Below, in pieces: positions 30,772 through 39,696 of a stretch of 64,000 nt of DNA. Below the pieces are notes generated by a model. It saw only the letters and a program-made list of their open reading frames with translations. It was not told the origin of the DNA and ran no database searches. Origin of the DNA: an uncultured Caldilineaceae bacterium (GTDB taxonomy: Bacteria > Chloroflexota > Anaerolineae > Caldilineales > Caldilineaceae); assembly GCA_951812725.1 (NCBI GenBank), contig OX638330.1:4815405-4879404 (forward strand). Reading direction: 5' to 3'. How positions within the stretch are numbered: the stretch's first letter is position 1; the number at the start of each line of letters is the position of its first letter. The position numbers were made by a program, and so were the translations under genes.

Positions 30772-31467
30772 TTACCCATCCCGCCGCTCCTTTGTGACGG
30801 CATCGGGCAGCTCGCGCGCCTCCTCCAACTCTCGCCAGATAAGGTCGATCGCGTCCCTGGCCACATTCCAGTTAAAACCTCGGCGCTGGAGAAAGGCCCC
30901 CAGCTTCCTGCGAAACTGATTGACGTCTGTCTCCCCTTGCCATCTGTACATTCGGCTGCGGGCAGCAGCTTCACAGGCCGAAGCCGCGTCGCTCAGTTCG
31001 TCAATGATATCCTGGGCAACGTTTTCATTTACACCTTTTTGGCGCAACTCGTATTGCAGTGCCCTGGGTGCAACAGGTCGAAATTGATTACGCTGTTCCA
31101 CCCAATAGCGGGCAAATTCCCGATCATTGAGATACTGTCTATCTTGCAGTTTCGCGATGATCCATTCGATCTGCGTTGCGCTGAGCCGACGCCCGTCCCG
31201 CGGCCGGTACGCCTGGAGATTGCGCTGCACCTCGGCTTGGCTGCGGGGACGCACTGCCAGAAAACGCAGTGCCTTGTTGTAGCCGCGGCTGCGCAGATCG
31301 ACAGCCTTCAACTCCTCAATCTCCTGCGCACTGAGCTGCTGGCCGATCCTCAGTTGGGCGGCATCAACCGCTGGCAACGGAAACGCATATTCGCTGTCCA
31401 GAAAGAGATTAACTCGCTCCTTGTCCCTTTTCTGAAAACGCATCGCGGTGATGGTTCTGGCTGTCAT
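30772..31467 (-). CDS. recX: Regulatory protein RecX
   Basis: Small helical-repeat protein that binds RecA filaments and limits recombinase activity. 231 residues. Seen: the three-helix RecX repeats, for example ALRFLAVRPRSQAEVQRNL, IIAKLQDRQYLNDREFARYW and ALQYELRQKGVNENVAQDII, with the typical tyrosine/leucine spacing. The N-terminal part (RVNLFLDSEYAFPLP) is the beta-rich cap found in RecX. Downstream of recA on the same strand but separated by 624 bases holding two terminator-type hairpins, so it is probably not simply co-transcribed. The ATG at 31467 has only a weak GAG upstream. Confidence 0.9.
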   Translation of the reverse strand: MTARTITAMRFQKRDKERVNLFLDSEYAFPLPAVDAAQLRIGQQLSAQEIEELKAVDLRSRGYNKALRFLAVRPRSQAEVQRNLQAYRPRDGRRLSATQIEWIIAKLQDRQYLNDREFARYWVEQRNQFRPVAPRALQYELRQKGVNENVAQDIIDELSDAASACEAAARSRMYRWQGETDVNQFRRKLGAFLQRRGFNWNVARDAIDLIWRELEEARELPDAVTKERRDG

Positions 31468-31479
31468 AATTGGCTCGAT

Positions 31480-31515
31480 AAAAAAAGTCGCCGTGGCCTT
31501 AAACCACAGCGACTT
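31480..31515 (-). terminator. Terminator just upstream of recX
   Basis: Minus strand: 12-bp stem AAGTCGCTGTGG / CCACGGCGACTT with a seven-base loop followed by seven T, ending only about 13 bases before the recX start codon. Could be an attenuator controlling recX or end an upstream transcript. Confidence 0.9.
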
Positions 31516-31567
31516 GAAAGCCCCACAATGGTATTGCCTGAGCTCTTATCTCAGATCAGACCATACC

Positions 31568-31697
31568 AAAAAAAGACGCATCAATTCAGCATTGCGCCTC
31601 GCAAAGGGCGATTTTATGTGGATACCTGCTGTTGCATTACACAACTCACCGATTCAAGATCGGCTTGCCCCTCATTACACATAGGGAAAAGTTGCGG
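31568..31697 (-). ncRNA. Candidate small structured RNA between recA and recX
   Basis: Minus strand. A possible promoter, TTGACA (31728-31733) with an 18-bp spacer to GACGAT (31704-31709), would start a transcript near 31697. The following bases form hairpins CCGAT-CTTGA-ATCGG and GTTG-CAAC, and the stretch ends with GGCGCA/TGCGTC and seven T (31568-31598), a clear intrinsic terminator. No open frame fits. It does not show tmRNA or tRNA features; a 6S-like role cannot be judged by eye. Confidence 0.4.
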
Positions 31698-32091
31698 CGG
31701 GTGATCGTCTGTGAATCCGTTTTTCCGTGTCAACAGCTGGCTCTACATCAACACTCGCTAAGACGCTCGCGCTGTTATCGGCGATCAACAGCTAAACGTA
31801 CGTCTGCCAAATTATCTGTTCAGTTATGTCAGCGACCAAGGGCGTGCCCTGATAAGATAGAATAAGTGTGTTCTGGTTGCTGTCCTGGCTTTGGCGGTAG
31901 TGTGTCAGCACAAAATCGCATCCAATTTGAGAGCGCTGTGGTGAGCGTTTTCAATTTTGGCAACACGTGCGACGATTGAGACCTCTCGGTGTTATGTGAA
32001 CTCCTGCGTATGTTTGCACAAAGAGTGATAAGAAAGTTAAATTCAGTGCATACAAACTGTGCTTGGCACGTTGTTCAGTGCCAGGATTTCG

Positions 32092-33114
32092 TCAGGACAA
32101 AGCACTTTCTGCATTCGAACGTGCTGGCAGTCCTGTTCTTTCCCTGATGATCCTGTCGATCTCTGAAGCTGTCTCCGGATTCTCGCGCAGATTCTTCTTC
32201 GCGGCTTCACGCCCCTGTCCGAGCAGATCATCACTATAGCGATAGAATGCGCCTCGTTTTTCGATGATGTCGAACTCGACGCCCAGGTCCAACAGGTCTC
32301 CCTGCGTGCTGACGCCCTCGTTGTACATGATGTCGAATTCCGCCACCTTGAACGGCGCAGCCACCTTGTTTTTGCGTACCGTCACCCGCGTGCGGTTGCC
32401 GATCACGTCACTCCCCTGTTTGATCGACTGTATCCGCCGTATATCCATCCGCACACTGGCATAGAACTTCAGCGCCATACCGCCCGACGTCGTCTCCGGA
32501 TTGCCAAACATCACGCCGATCTTCTGCCGCAACTGGTTGGTGAAGACCAGGCTCGTGTCGGTCGTCTTCACTGCGCCCACCAGCTTGCGCAACGCCTGGC
32601 TCATCAGCCGCGCCTGCAAGCCCATGTGACTGTCGCCCATCTCGCCTTCGATCTCCGCACGCGGCACCAGCGCAGCCACACTGTCCACCACCACGACATC
32701 CATCGCGCCCGAACGCACCAGCGCTTCCGCTATCTCCAGCGCCTGTTCCCCCGTATCCGGCTGCGATATATACAGGTCCTCCACATCCACCCCGATCTTG
32801 CGCGCATAGCTCGGGTCCAGCGCATGCTCCACATCCACAAATCCGCACACGCCTCCCTGCCGCTGCGATTCCGCAATCGCATGCAGACACAGCGTCGTCT
32901 TGCCCGAGCTCTCCGGCCCATACACTTCGATGATGCGCCCGCGCGGGATGCCTCCCACGCCCAGCGCTATGTCCAGGCTCAGACTGCCCGTCGGTATCGC
33001 TGCCACGTCCAGCCGGGTCGCTTCCCCCAGCTTCATGATGATACCTTCGCCATAGCGTTTGTTCAGGGTGGCGAGAGTCGTATCTAATGCTTTCTGACGA
33101 CCATTATTCGTCAT
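32092..33114 (-). CDS. recA: Recombinase RecA
   Basis: ATP-dependent strand-exchange protein and SOS co-protease. 340 residues, normal length. Seen: Walker A GPESSGKTT, VDVEHALDPSYARKIGVD, Walker B DVVVVDSVAALVP, the L1/L2 DNA-binding loop region with GEMGDSHMGLQARLMSQALRK, and TNQLRQKIGVMFGNPETT. ATG 33114 is chosen because GGAG lies six bases upstream; the TTG at 33126 is part of that signal. No recognisable LexA box was found in the upstream 380 bases. Followed at a distance by recX. Confidence 0.98.
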   Translation of the reverse strand: MTNNGRQKALDTTLATLNKRYGEGIIMKLGEATRLDVAAIPTGSLSLDIALGVGGIPRGRIIEVYGPESSGKTTLCLHAIAESQRQGGVCGFVDVEHALDPSYARKIGVDVEDLYISQPDTGEQALEIAEALVRSGAMDVVVVDSVAALVPRAEIEGEMGDSHMGLQARLMSQALRKLVGAVKTTDTSLVFTNQLRQKIGVMFGNPETTSGGMALKFYASVRMDIRRIQSIKQGSDVIGNRTRVTVRKNKVAAPFKVAEFDIMYNEGVSTQGDLLDLGVEFDIIEKRGAFYRYSDDLLGQGREAAKKNLRENPETASEIDRIIRERTGLPARSNAESALS

Positions 33115-33504
33115 CGTAGACTCCAATGCTCTACCGGCCTGCAGCCGCAGAGATTTCCGAAATGATTGATACCACTGCGCCGCAACTTCGATCAGTCGGC
33201 GACCGTGTCACCTTACCGCTGGCATATGGCAGCAGATAATGGCAACCAAATGAAAGGCTTGGCTACTAGGTGGTAGAGAGATATTCCTGATTCTAAGTGT
33301 ACTGTAAGTGCCAGGAGTATGCAAGCGCCCCAAAAAAGGGGTGTAGCTTTCCAAGTTCGGGGGGTGTTCCTGGCGAGCCTTTATCAGACGAAACCGATAT
33401 CGATCTTAAAGCGCTGCCCTGCCCGGCCTGTGGGAGGCCGCGCGGTTCGCTGAGCGCAAATTCCGCGGCAGACATTCGTATCATCACTTGCAGTGACCCG
33501 ATCT
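33115..33504. other. Spacer between dnaA and recA
   Basis: 390 bases with no credible gene; presumably holds the recA promoter (a weak TTACAG and TATCTC pair near 33275-33303 on the minus strand). A short plus-strand frame with CPACGRP runs into the dnaA antisense and is not considered real. Confidence 0.45.
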
Positions 33505-35151
33505 CTATGACCCGGGCGGCTCGTATATCTTCTCCCGCAAGGCCACAACTTCTCGTCGAACCGCTTCATCCCGTTCAATGTCCTGGGAAACTTTCTCAAC
33601 GCCGTGGCGAACCGTGCTGTGATCCCGCCCGCCCAGAAGTTCACCGATATTGATCAGCGACAGTCCATTTTCCTCTCGCAGCAGGTACATGGCCAGCTGA
33701 CGGGCGTTGGCGATCTCCTTTGTGCGCGACCGCCCGAGCAGGGCATCCTTGGTCAGGTTGTAATGCCTGGCAACGATCTGCACGACGCTGGCGGCTTCGC
33801 GGGGCCGCCGCTGGGGTACAAGCGTGTCCAGAATTCCCTCGGCCACGGACCGGTTTAGTTGACTATCGTGAAAGGGAGCCTGAATGATTAGACGATTGAG
33901 CGCACCTTCCAACTCCCGGATGTTGCTTTCCACCCGTTCGGCGATCAGCATCAGGACATCGGTCGACACGGCATGATTGATCGACTGGGCCTTCGATTGC
34001 AGAATGGCGACGCGCGTTTCCAGATCCGGTTGCGAGATATCGGCCTGCAACCCTCCTTCAAAACGGCTGCGCAGTCGGGCCTCCAGGGTCGCGATCTCCT
34101 TCGGTGGTCGATCACTGCTGATCACCACCTGACGGCCGCCGGCATGGAGATGATTAAATGTGTGGAAGAATTCCTCTTGCGTACTTTCCTTACCGCCGAT
34201 AAACTGAATATCATCTATCAGCAGGAGATCCACCTGCCGATACTTGTTGCGATACTCTTCGGTGTTCTGCTGGCGAATGGCACTGATGAGGTCATTTGTA
34301 AACTGTTCCGACGAACAGTAAAGGACCTGCATTCCTAGCGTGGTCATGGCGTGGCCAATCGCGTGGAGAAGATGTGTCTTTCCCAGACCAACACCCCCAT
34401 ACACAAAAAGCGGGTTGAAACGATGGCCAGGCTGCTCCACAATAGACTGGGCGGCGGCGTGGGCCAAGCGGTTGTGGTTTCCGACTACAAATGTGTCGAA
34501 GGTATAGCGAGGGTTGAAAACGCCGCCTTGAAGCGCCGCGTCCGGCCTGGCTGCGGCATCGGGGCTCGGAGCCACTTCGCGGCGCCGAGATTCCCTGGTC
34601 GACGCACGACTGACCGCTGCGGGCGTCCGGGGCGCGGCGGCAGAGTCGCCGTTGCCAGCGCGGCCTGAGCCGACATCGGTCGGCGTCGGCGCCGCATCAG
34701 ACACCTCCTGCGGCACATCAGTATACAGGGGCGCGGGCTCAGACGGCTCCGACCTCTTCTGCTGGTGGGGGCGCACTTCGAATACTACCTGCACTGAACG
34801 ACGAGTCAACTGGTTCAGAATGTCTTTGACCTTATTGCGCAGACGGCTCTGCAGCCAGTCTCGTGCCCAGGCATGGGGCGCGCCGACGATGAATTCGCCA
34901 TCGGCGTAGCCGATGATCGACGTGTCGCGCACCCAGGTCTCAAACGTAGTCGCAGGCATCTGCAACGCCAGTTCGTGCAGCGTTTTCTGCCAGATTTCTT
35001 CGGGATTCAGATCGACGTCGACTGGCTGTAACTGATCTTCGGTGGCTGCTGCTCCCGTCTGTGATTCGGATTGTTCTGCCGTCTCCTCATCTCCTGCCGG
35101 AGTCTCCGCCGAGCGCGGCGAGCCCGCAGGCGGCTTGGCGTCGCCGTACAT
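33505..35151 (-). CDS. dnaA: Chromosomal replication initiator protein DnaA
   Basis: AAA+ ATPase that melts oriC. 548 residues from ATG 35151, on the long side because of a Pro/Ala/Ser/Arg-rich linker (domain II, about residues 125-205). Seen: domain I (EEIWQKTLHELALQMPATTF), domain III with YTFDTFVVGNHNRLAHAAA, Walker A GGVGLGKTHLLHA, Walker B LLLIDDIQFIGGK, and the domain IV DNA-binding signature (IANARQLAMYLLRE, GELLGGRDHSTV). Start alternatives are a TTG at 35202 with GAGG five bases upstream, or ATG 35151 with GAGG nine to ten bases upstream. The spacer upstream carries DnaA-box-like sites. Confidence 0.97.
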   Translation of the reverse strand: MYGDAKPPAGSPRSAETPAGDEETAEQSESQTGAAATEDQLQPVDVDLNPEEIWQKTLHELALQMPATTFETWVRDTSIIGYADGEFIVGAPHAWARDWLQSRLRNKVKDILNQLTRRSVQVVFEVRPHQQKRSEPSEPAPLYTDVPQEVSDAAPTPTDVGSGRAGNGDSAAAPRTPAAVSRASTRESRRREVAPSPDAAARPDAALQGGVFNPRYTFDTFVVGNHNRLAHAAAQSIVEQPGHRFNPLFVYGGVGLGKTHLLHAIGHAMTTLGMQVLYCSSEQFTNDLISAIRQQNTEEYRNKYRQVDLLLIDDIQFIGGKESTQEEFFHTFNHLHAGGRQVVISSDRPPKEIATLEARLRSRFEGGLQADISQPDLETRVAILQSKAQSINHAVSTDVLMLIAERVESNIRELEGALNRLIIQAPFHDSQLNRSVAEGILDTLVPQRRPREAASVVQIVARHYNLTKDALLGRSRTKEIANARQLAMYLLREENGLSLINIGELLGGRDHSTVRHGVEKVSQDIERDEAVRREVVALREKIYEPPGS

Positions 35152-35339
35152 CGGGTTGTCGCCTCGGCGTAATGGGGGTACGGATTGCCAGTCTGTAGTC
35201 AAATCGACCTCTTCTCACACTTCCTGTGGGGAACAGGAGACGAAACACAAGAAAAAACTGAGCTTGCAGGCGCAGATAAACGGACGGAAGAGTGGGCCGG
35301 AGACACACAAAACCGCATGCGGTTCAGCTTGGCTGTTGG

Positions 35340-35743
35340 TGGGGATAACCGTTGTGCAGATGCCAGCCTATCCGATTGCCTCCTGCTGCCCGAACCGCTG
35401 GGTTCGGGAGCATTCGAACCCTTAGAATGCCTCTTCGCTACACTCGTATGAATGGGTAGTGTAACAAAACTGACAGTGGCAGACAATCACATTCAAGGTG
35501 TATATCCCCGCACAAACAGCCCGTGAAACAATCAGAAAAAGCTCGTTTGATACAATATATAGTGCCCAGAGGAAATATTGTTCAATATAGGGGAATTCAT
35601 GCGACGAGTACGGGATGGATACGTTTTGAAATTTTGGGGCAAGTATAGAGATCAAATTCTGTTCGTAGGCGAACAGTATAGTTATCCGCATAATTGCAGC
35701 AGTTATCCCGAATTGGTTGGGGTTATCCCCATGGTTTTCCCCA
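35340..35743. other. Probable replication origin (oriC)
   Basis: Spacer upstream of dnaA with sites close to the DnaA box TTATCCACA: TTATCCCCA at 35340-35348 (minus), TTATCCGCA at 35682-35690, TTATCCCGA at 35703-35711, TTATCCCCA at 35723-35731 and TTTTCCCCA at 35735-35743. The three best plus-strand boxes are 21 and 20 bp apart, two helical turns. An AT-rich stretch (35545-35650) and a perfect inverted repeat CTGTTCG-TAGG-CGAACAG (35659-35676) lie next to them. Position next to dnaA supports an origin; no replication data can be read from one window. Confidence 0.6.
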
Positions 35744-35769
35744 TTTCCTGAGCTTTGGCGGCATACGGT

Positions 35770-36918
35770 ATGGCACAATATTTCAATTTTCGGGTAGATT
35801 CAGCCGAAGGGTACTGGGATCGCGTAGGTTTTCTACGCAAATGGTGGCGCATCTACGCCGATGACCCCCGCTGGACGCCCCCGGCATGGAACCGACTGCG
35901 GCAGGCCGTAGTTTTAAGACAATCAACCCACCTGGAACGATGCCGGCCCCACTTAATCGTGGTTGAAGCTCTCCCGCGCCGCCGGCAGACCCATGTCGGC
36001 GATCAGCCGTTCCCCAACATCAATCAAGGCGTTCTGATGGAGGAGCCGGTTGCCGCTGCGCTTGTCTTGATCGACCCCCGCCGCACAGACAACACGGCGC
36101 ATCTGGCAATGCTGCACGCCGCCAATAGCATCGAAAGCCTGGAGCGGCTTCTGAACGCCGTGCGGGAGCAGGTCGGGCATGAGGGAATTCGTCGTCTGAT
36201 TCTGCCCGTCGGGCTGTCACCCTACCTGGGCACAGGTGTCCTGCAAAACTACTTTCACCGAGTACCGCCATTGCACGCGCCCTATGCCCCGCCCTATGTA
36301 CCAGAGCTGTTCACGACCGTCTGCCGTCCGCTGGGCCGCAGTCTGCTTTTCGCGATCGAACCGGGCGCGGACACGGAAAGTCCGGCGCCGGCTCCCGGCC
36401 CGGCGGTTATACGTCCCCTGGACCCGAACCGGCTGGCTTCTGATCTACTGCCCCTTTTCACCCAGACCGTGCCTGCTTGGGCAGGGTTCCCTCCAGCGGA
36501 TGGGCCGGAGACGCAGTTCCTGCTCTGGTGGATTCTACGTCGCCCGGCGCTGGCATGGATGGCGGAGGTCGATGGCAGACCGGTGGGCTATCTGCTGGCG
36601 CAGCCGGACGGCAGCGGCCCCTTGCGCCGCAGCCAAGGCGGGCGATCGCTGCTGGGGCGCTTGCTGTTGCAGCTCCTCGAACTGCGGCAGCCGCGCTCCG
36701 TGCGAATCCTGTTTATGGGGGTCGATCCCGAATATCGGCGGCGGGGTATCGGCAGGCAGTTGTGGCAGCAGATGCTGTCGGCCGGGCCGGAGAACGGCTG
36801 GCAGACGGTGACGGCGGGGCCGCTGCCATCAACCGCCGGCGCCGGCCTGAACTTCCTGACCGCCCAGGGTCTTTCCAGCCGGGAAACATATATGCTGCAC
36901 AGCTATGACTTGGACTGA
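35770..36918 (+). CDS. GNAT-family acetyltransferase-like protein
   Basis: About 382 residues with an N-terminal region of unknown function and a C-terminal GNAT fold. Seen: VRILFMGVDPEYRRRGIGRQ, with the acetyl-CoA-binding R/Q-x-x-G-x-G pattern (RRRGIG), preceded by a strand that fits motif D (AWMAEVDGRPVGYLLA). The N-terminal half (about 1-200) may be a second, degenerate GNAT-like domain (HLIVVEALP, LRRLILPVGLS-type strands), but this is inference. Substrate cannot be predicted. It stands alone, divergent from dnaA across the probable oriC, and convergent with the DUF3048 gene. No clear ribosome-binding site at ATG 35770 or TTG 35755. Confidence 0.7.
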   Translation: MAQYFNFRVDSAEGYWDRVGFLRKWWRIYADDPRWTPPAWNRLRQAVVLRQSTHLERCRPHLIVVEALPRRRQTHVGDQPFPNINQGVLMEEPVAAALVLIDPRRTDNTAHLAMLHAANSIESLERLLNAVREQVGHEGIRRLILPVGLSPYLGTGVLQNYFHRVPPLHAPYAPPYVPELFTTVCRPLGRSLLFAIEPGADTESPAPAPGPAVIRPLDPNRLASDLLPLFTQTVPAWAGFPPADGPETQFLLWWILRRPALAWMAEVDGRPVGYLLAQPDGSGPLRRSQGGRSLLGRLLLQLLELRQPRSVRILFMGVDPEYRRRGIGRQLWQQMLSAGPENGWQTVTAGPLPSTAGAGLNFLTAQGLSSRETYMLHSYDLD

Positions 36919-36985
36919 GCCGTTGGCGCCGGGTTGGCCGGGAAGCCGAACTTTCGGCGCCTTTCCTTGCGATGCGGTGCGAGGT

Positions 36986-38542
36986 TTACTGATATGCGAT
37001 TTCGTATGTGAGCGGCACGACGCTGATCCACGACCGACCCGCCTTTAAGGGAATTTCAGTGCCGTCGGCCGCGAAGAAGCGGGGCAGCTCCCCACCCCTG
37101 TCGTTGCGCCAGGTCCCTTCAAAGGCGAGACCGTCGCGGAAGACAATGGCCCGCCCCGTGCCGAAAGGCTCGACAAGGAGGCTCAGGTTGCCATAGGCGT
37201 CTTCCACGATATTCACAGGATTGTGCGGAATGTATTGGACGATGACATTTTCGACCGCTATCTGCTGGCCGTTGTTACTGTCCCGATGCGCAGCGCCCCC
37301 TAAAGAGCGCAGATAGCGCTGGTTGCCGGCATCGTAACGATAGGCCACCTGGCTGGCCGTGACAGAAGGATAAGGGATCTCGATCAAGGTGGCGGTTGAC
37401 CCGCCGGCAGCCGGGCTGCCAAAGGTAAATCCCTGCAGCGACGGCGCCCGCTCGACGACCCAATCTGCCAGCCAAAGGCGCAGCATCTCGCTGCTGGTGC
37501 GCAGACGCGTGCGATAGTCGTTGCCAACGGAGCGGGCGTAGCGGGTACTCTCCGGATCGTCCAGATCCAGATCCAGATATGGGAAGAGCGGATTGTTGTT
37601 CTTGAGCTGATAGCGGACGCCGTCGCTGGCCCCGGAGCAGTAGACGCCCGCGTCATACAGCGCGCCCATATAGTAGTTGATCAGGCGGGCGCTGCGCACT
37701 GGCCCGATCTCCTCGCTGTCGGCGCCGTAGAAAACCCCGCTGAACCGTGTAAGGCTGAACCCTTCCATCAGGAATTCATACATCACATCGGCCTGGCTGA
37801 TACCAAACTGCGGACGGGCGGCGATATCGTTGTTGATACAGACAACGACCGGACGCAACCCCAAGCGCGAGGGAGCCAAGGGTTGACCCGTCAGTGGATT
37901 CGTACTACTGGGCGAAGCAAATCCCCCCGGGGCCGGCAGGGTGAGATTGACTTCGTCGATCTCGGGCGCATCAATTGTCGCTGTTGGCGACGGCGTCGGC
38001 GGAGCCTGGGCGACAGGCAGGCTCGAAACCGGCCGGTTGCTCTGCGCGAAGTCGGCGCTGACCCAGCTCTCTCTGTTCGCGCCCGCCGGGCAGCAGATCT
38101 GCAACCAGTCGCCGACTTCGCTGCGGCCCGTGATGCGGAATCGCTGCCCTGCCAGCACCTGGCCGACAATGCCGTAAACTGTACCCGGCCCGGCCCGCAG
38201 GTTCAAGGTCTCGGTTGATACGACTGCCTCCGGGTACGCCGGTGTCGGTGTGCCTGTCGGCATTGGCGTGGGCGAGTCGGTTGGCGTGTATCGGGGCGCT
38301 GGCGTGAAAGTGGCGACCACTTGCGGCGTTGCGGCGGCGACCGGCTCTGTCGGCACCACTTCGACCCCGCCATTGGGGCCGCCCCCGGAATTCGACCAGG
38401 GGAAGGAGATGGTTGACAAATTTGAGCCAAACAGGAGTACGCTGCCGATGTAAACGACAACGGCGATGATTGCCAGTGCGGCCGCAGCGATCACAATTCG
38501 CAGCCATTTCCCTGACAGTTTTGGGCGAGGATCTTCAGCCAT
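36986..38542 (-). CDS. DUF3048-family protein with SH3b domain
   Basis: Predicted membrane-anchored extracytoplasmic protein of 518 residues, related to Bacillus YerB. Seen in order: a short cytoplasmic end, a transmembrane helix (about 18-40), a Thr/Pro-rich linker, a bacterial SH3 domain (about 105-170; TLNLRAGPGTVYGIVG, GDWLQICC), a second Pro/Thr linker and a DUF3048 domain (about 210-500; NPLTGQPLAPSRLGLRPVVV, ARPQFGISQADVMYEFL, FSGVFYGADSEEIGPVRSAR). SH3b domains commonly bind cell-wall peptides; the function of DUF3048 is not established. ATG 38542 has GAGG nine bases upstream. Monocistronic and convergent with the GNAT gene. Confidence 0.85.
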   Translation of the reverse strand: MAEDPRPKLSGKWLRIVIAAAALAIIAVVVYIGSVLLFGSNLSTISFPWSNSGGGPNGGVEVVPTEPVAAATPQVVATFTPAPRYTPTDSPTPMPTGTPTPAYPEAVVSTETLNLRAGPGTVYGIVGQVLAGQRFRITGRSEVGDWLQICCPAGANRESWVSADFAQSNRPVSSLPVAQAPPTPSPTATIDAPEIDEVNLTLPAPGGFASPSSTNPLTGQPLAPSRLGLRPVVVCINNDIAARPQFGISQADVMYEFLMEGFSLTRFSGVFYGADSEEIGPVRSARLINYYMGALYDAGVYCSGASDGVRYQLKNNNPLFPYLDLDLDDPESTRYARSVGNDYRTRLRTSSEMLRLWLADWVVERAPSLQGFTFGSPAAGGSTATLIEIPYPSVTASQVAYRYDAGNQRYLRSLGGAAHRDSNNGQQIAVENVIVQYIPHNPVNIVEDAYGNLSLLVEPFGTGRAIVFRDGLAFEGTWRNDRGGELPRFFAADGTEIPLKAGRSWISVVPLTYEIAYQ

Positions 38543-38840
38543 AACCATTTTCCTCTGCGGGTATCATCAAGCGCGTCGCGCGCGCATCTCCCCGTAAATA
38601 ATATCGACTGTATGGGGCTGCGTCAATTCGCGCGCATAAACGGATATGCCCCGGATTCAGGTTGACGACGGCGGAACTCGTCTGCCGGGCGCGGGCGCCG
38701 ATGATATCCGAAATTAGCATATCAAGCGAGCAGAAGCCCATTGTAAACCTCTTCTGGCGAAGCGGCAACGCATGAACCGACCCTTCAGTTTATGTCTGGC
38801 GCCCGAATACAGACCAAAAAGGAGGATGGTTCCAGATCAG
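38543..38840. other. Spacer before the SPFH gene
   Basis: About 300 bases between the divergent DUF3048 and SPFH genes. Apart from the SPFH promoter at its right end nothing distinctive is visible. Confidence 0.4.
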
Positions 38841-38869
38841 TTGCCGCCTTGTGTGGTAAGAGATATAAT
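38841..38869 (+). promoter_or_regulatory. Promoter of SPFH-DUF971 operon
   Basis: -35 TTGCCG (38841-38846), 17-bp spacer, consensus -10 TATAAT (38864-38869), 53 bases before the SPFH start. Confidence 0.75.
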
Positions 38870-38922
38870 GATAACCGGGACGCCATCACGCTAACGCGTG
38901 AATTGTCGACAGGAGCCTACAA

Positions 38923-39696
38923 ATGGATGGCCTACTTACAAACGTGCCGGTCTATATTATCGCCGCTCTGTTGCTGGTGTGGTTGTTGCGAGCATCTTTG
39001 CGCATTGTCAAAGAGTACGAGCGGGGCGTCATTTTCCGTTTGGGGCGGGTGACGGGCGCCAAAGGACCCGGCCTGTTCTGGTTAATCCCACTTGTCGATC
39101 AGATGCGGCCGGTGGACCTGCGGGTCGTCACCCTGGACGTGCCGACACAGGAAGCCATTACCAAAGACAATGTTACTGTCAAAGTCAATGCCGTCTGCTA
39201 TTTTCGGGTATTGTCCCCGGAGGATGCGGTCATTAACGTGGCCAATTATCTTCTGGCGACGCAGCAGATAGCCCAGACGACTCTGCGCTCCGTTCTGGGG
39301 CAGAGTGAGTTGGATGAACTGCTGTCTGAGCGCGATCAGATCAACCAACAGCTTCAGCAGATCATAGATGAACAGACCGAGCCGTGGGGTGTAAAGGTCA
39401 GTGTCGTCGAAGTGAAGGACGTGGAACTGCCGCAGTCGATGCAACGGGCCATGGCCCGTCAGGCCGAGGCCGAGCGCGAAAAACGGGCCAAGATTATCCA
39501 CGCTGAGGGCGAATTGCAGGCTTCCGAGAAACTGGCCGAGGCGGCCGGGGTCATGGCCACTCAGGCCGGCTCGCTGCAGTTGCGCTACTTGCAGACCCTG
39601 TCGGAGATCAGCGCCGAACACAACAGCACGATTATCTTCCCATTGCCCATAGAGCTGATGGAGGCTCTGATGAACAGGAATGGAAGTAGCGTATGA
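38923..39696 (+). CDS. SPFH/Band 7 protein (stomatin/slipin type)
   Basis: Membrane-associated scaffold protein of the stomatin-prohibitin family, thought to organise membrane microdomains and proteases. 257 residues. Seen: N-terminal transmembrane helix (VYIIAALLLVWLLRA), IVKEYERGVIFRLGR, GPGLFWLIPLVDQMRPVDLR, TLDVPTQEAITKDNVTV and the helical tail RAMARQAEAEREKRAKIIHAEGE-like segment, all slipin signatures. AGGAG seven bases before ATG. Overlaps the DUF971 gene by four bases (ATGA), so the two are translationally coupled. The NfeD partner often found with slipins is not in the window. Confidence 0.92.
   Translation: MDGLLTNVPVYIIAALLLVWLLRASLRIVKEYERGVIFRLGRVTGAKGPGLFWLIPLVDQMRPVDLRVVTLDVPTQEAITKDNVTVKVNAVCYFRVLSPEDAVINVANYLLATQQIAQTTLRSVLGQSELDELLSERDQINQQLQQIIDEQTEPWGVKVSVVEVKDVELPQSMQRAMARQAEAEREKRAKIIHAEGELQASEKLAEAAGVMATQAGSLQLRYLQTLSEISAEHNSTIIFPLPIELMEALMNRNGSSV

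Larger units (their letters stand above)
31468..32091 (-). other. recA-recX spacer with terminators and candidate RNA
   Basis: 624 bases without a credible protein gene. On the minus strand it holds a possible promoter (31704-31733), a structured stretch, and two intrinsic terminators (31568-31598 and 31480-31515). The part nearest recA (31740-32091) shows nothing recognisable. Confidence 0.6.

Noticed and set aside
31540..31900. tmRNA or tRNA in the recA-recX spacer
   Set aside because: No T-arm/acceptor-like ends and no tag-coding stretch were found; only a generic structured RNA is suggested.
33130..33310. LexA-type operator before recA
   Set aside because: No GAAC-N4-GTTC or CTGT-N8-ACAG dyad is visible upstream of recA.
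33297..33653. Plus-strand frame with a CPACGRP zinc-ribbon-like motif between recA and dnaA
   Set aside because: Only one Cys pair is convincing, and the frame runs far into the antisense of dnaA.
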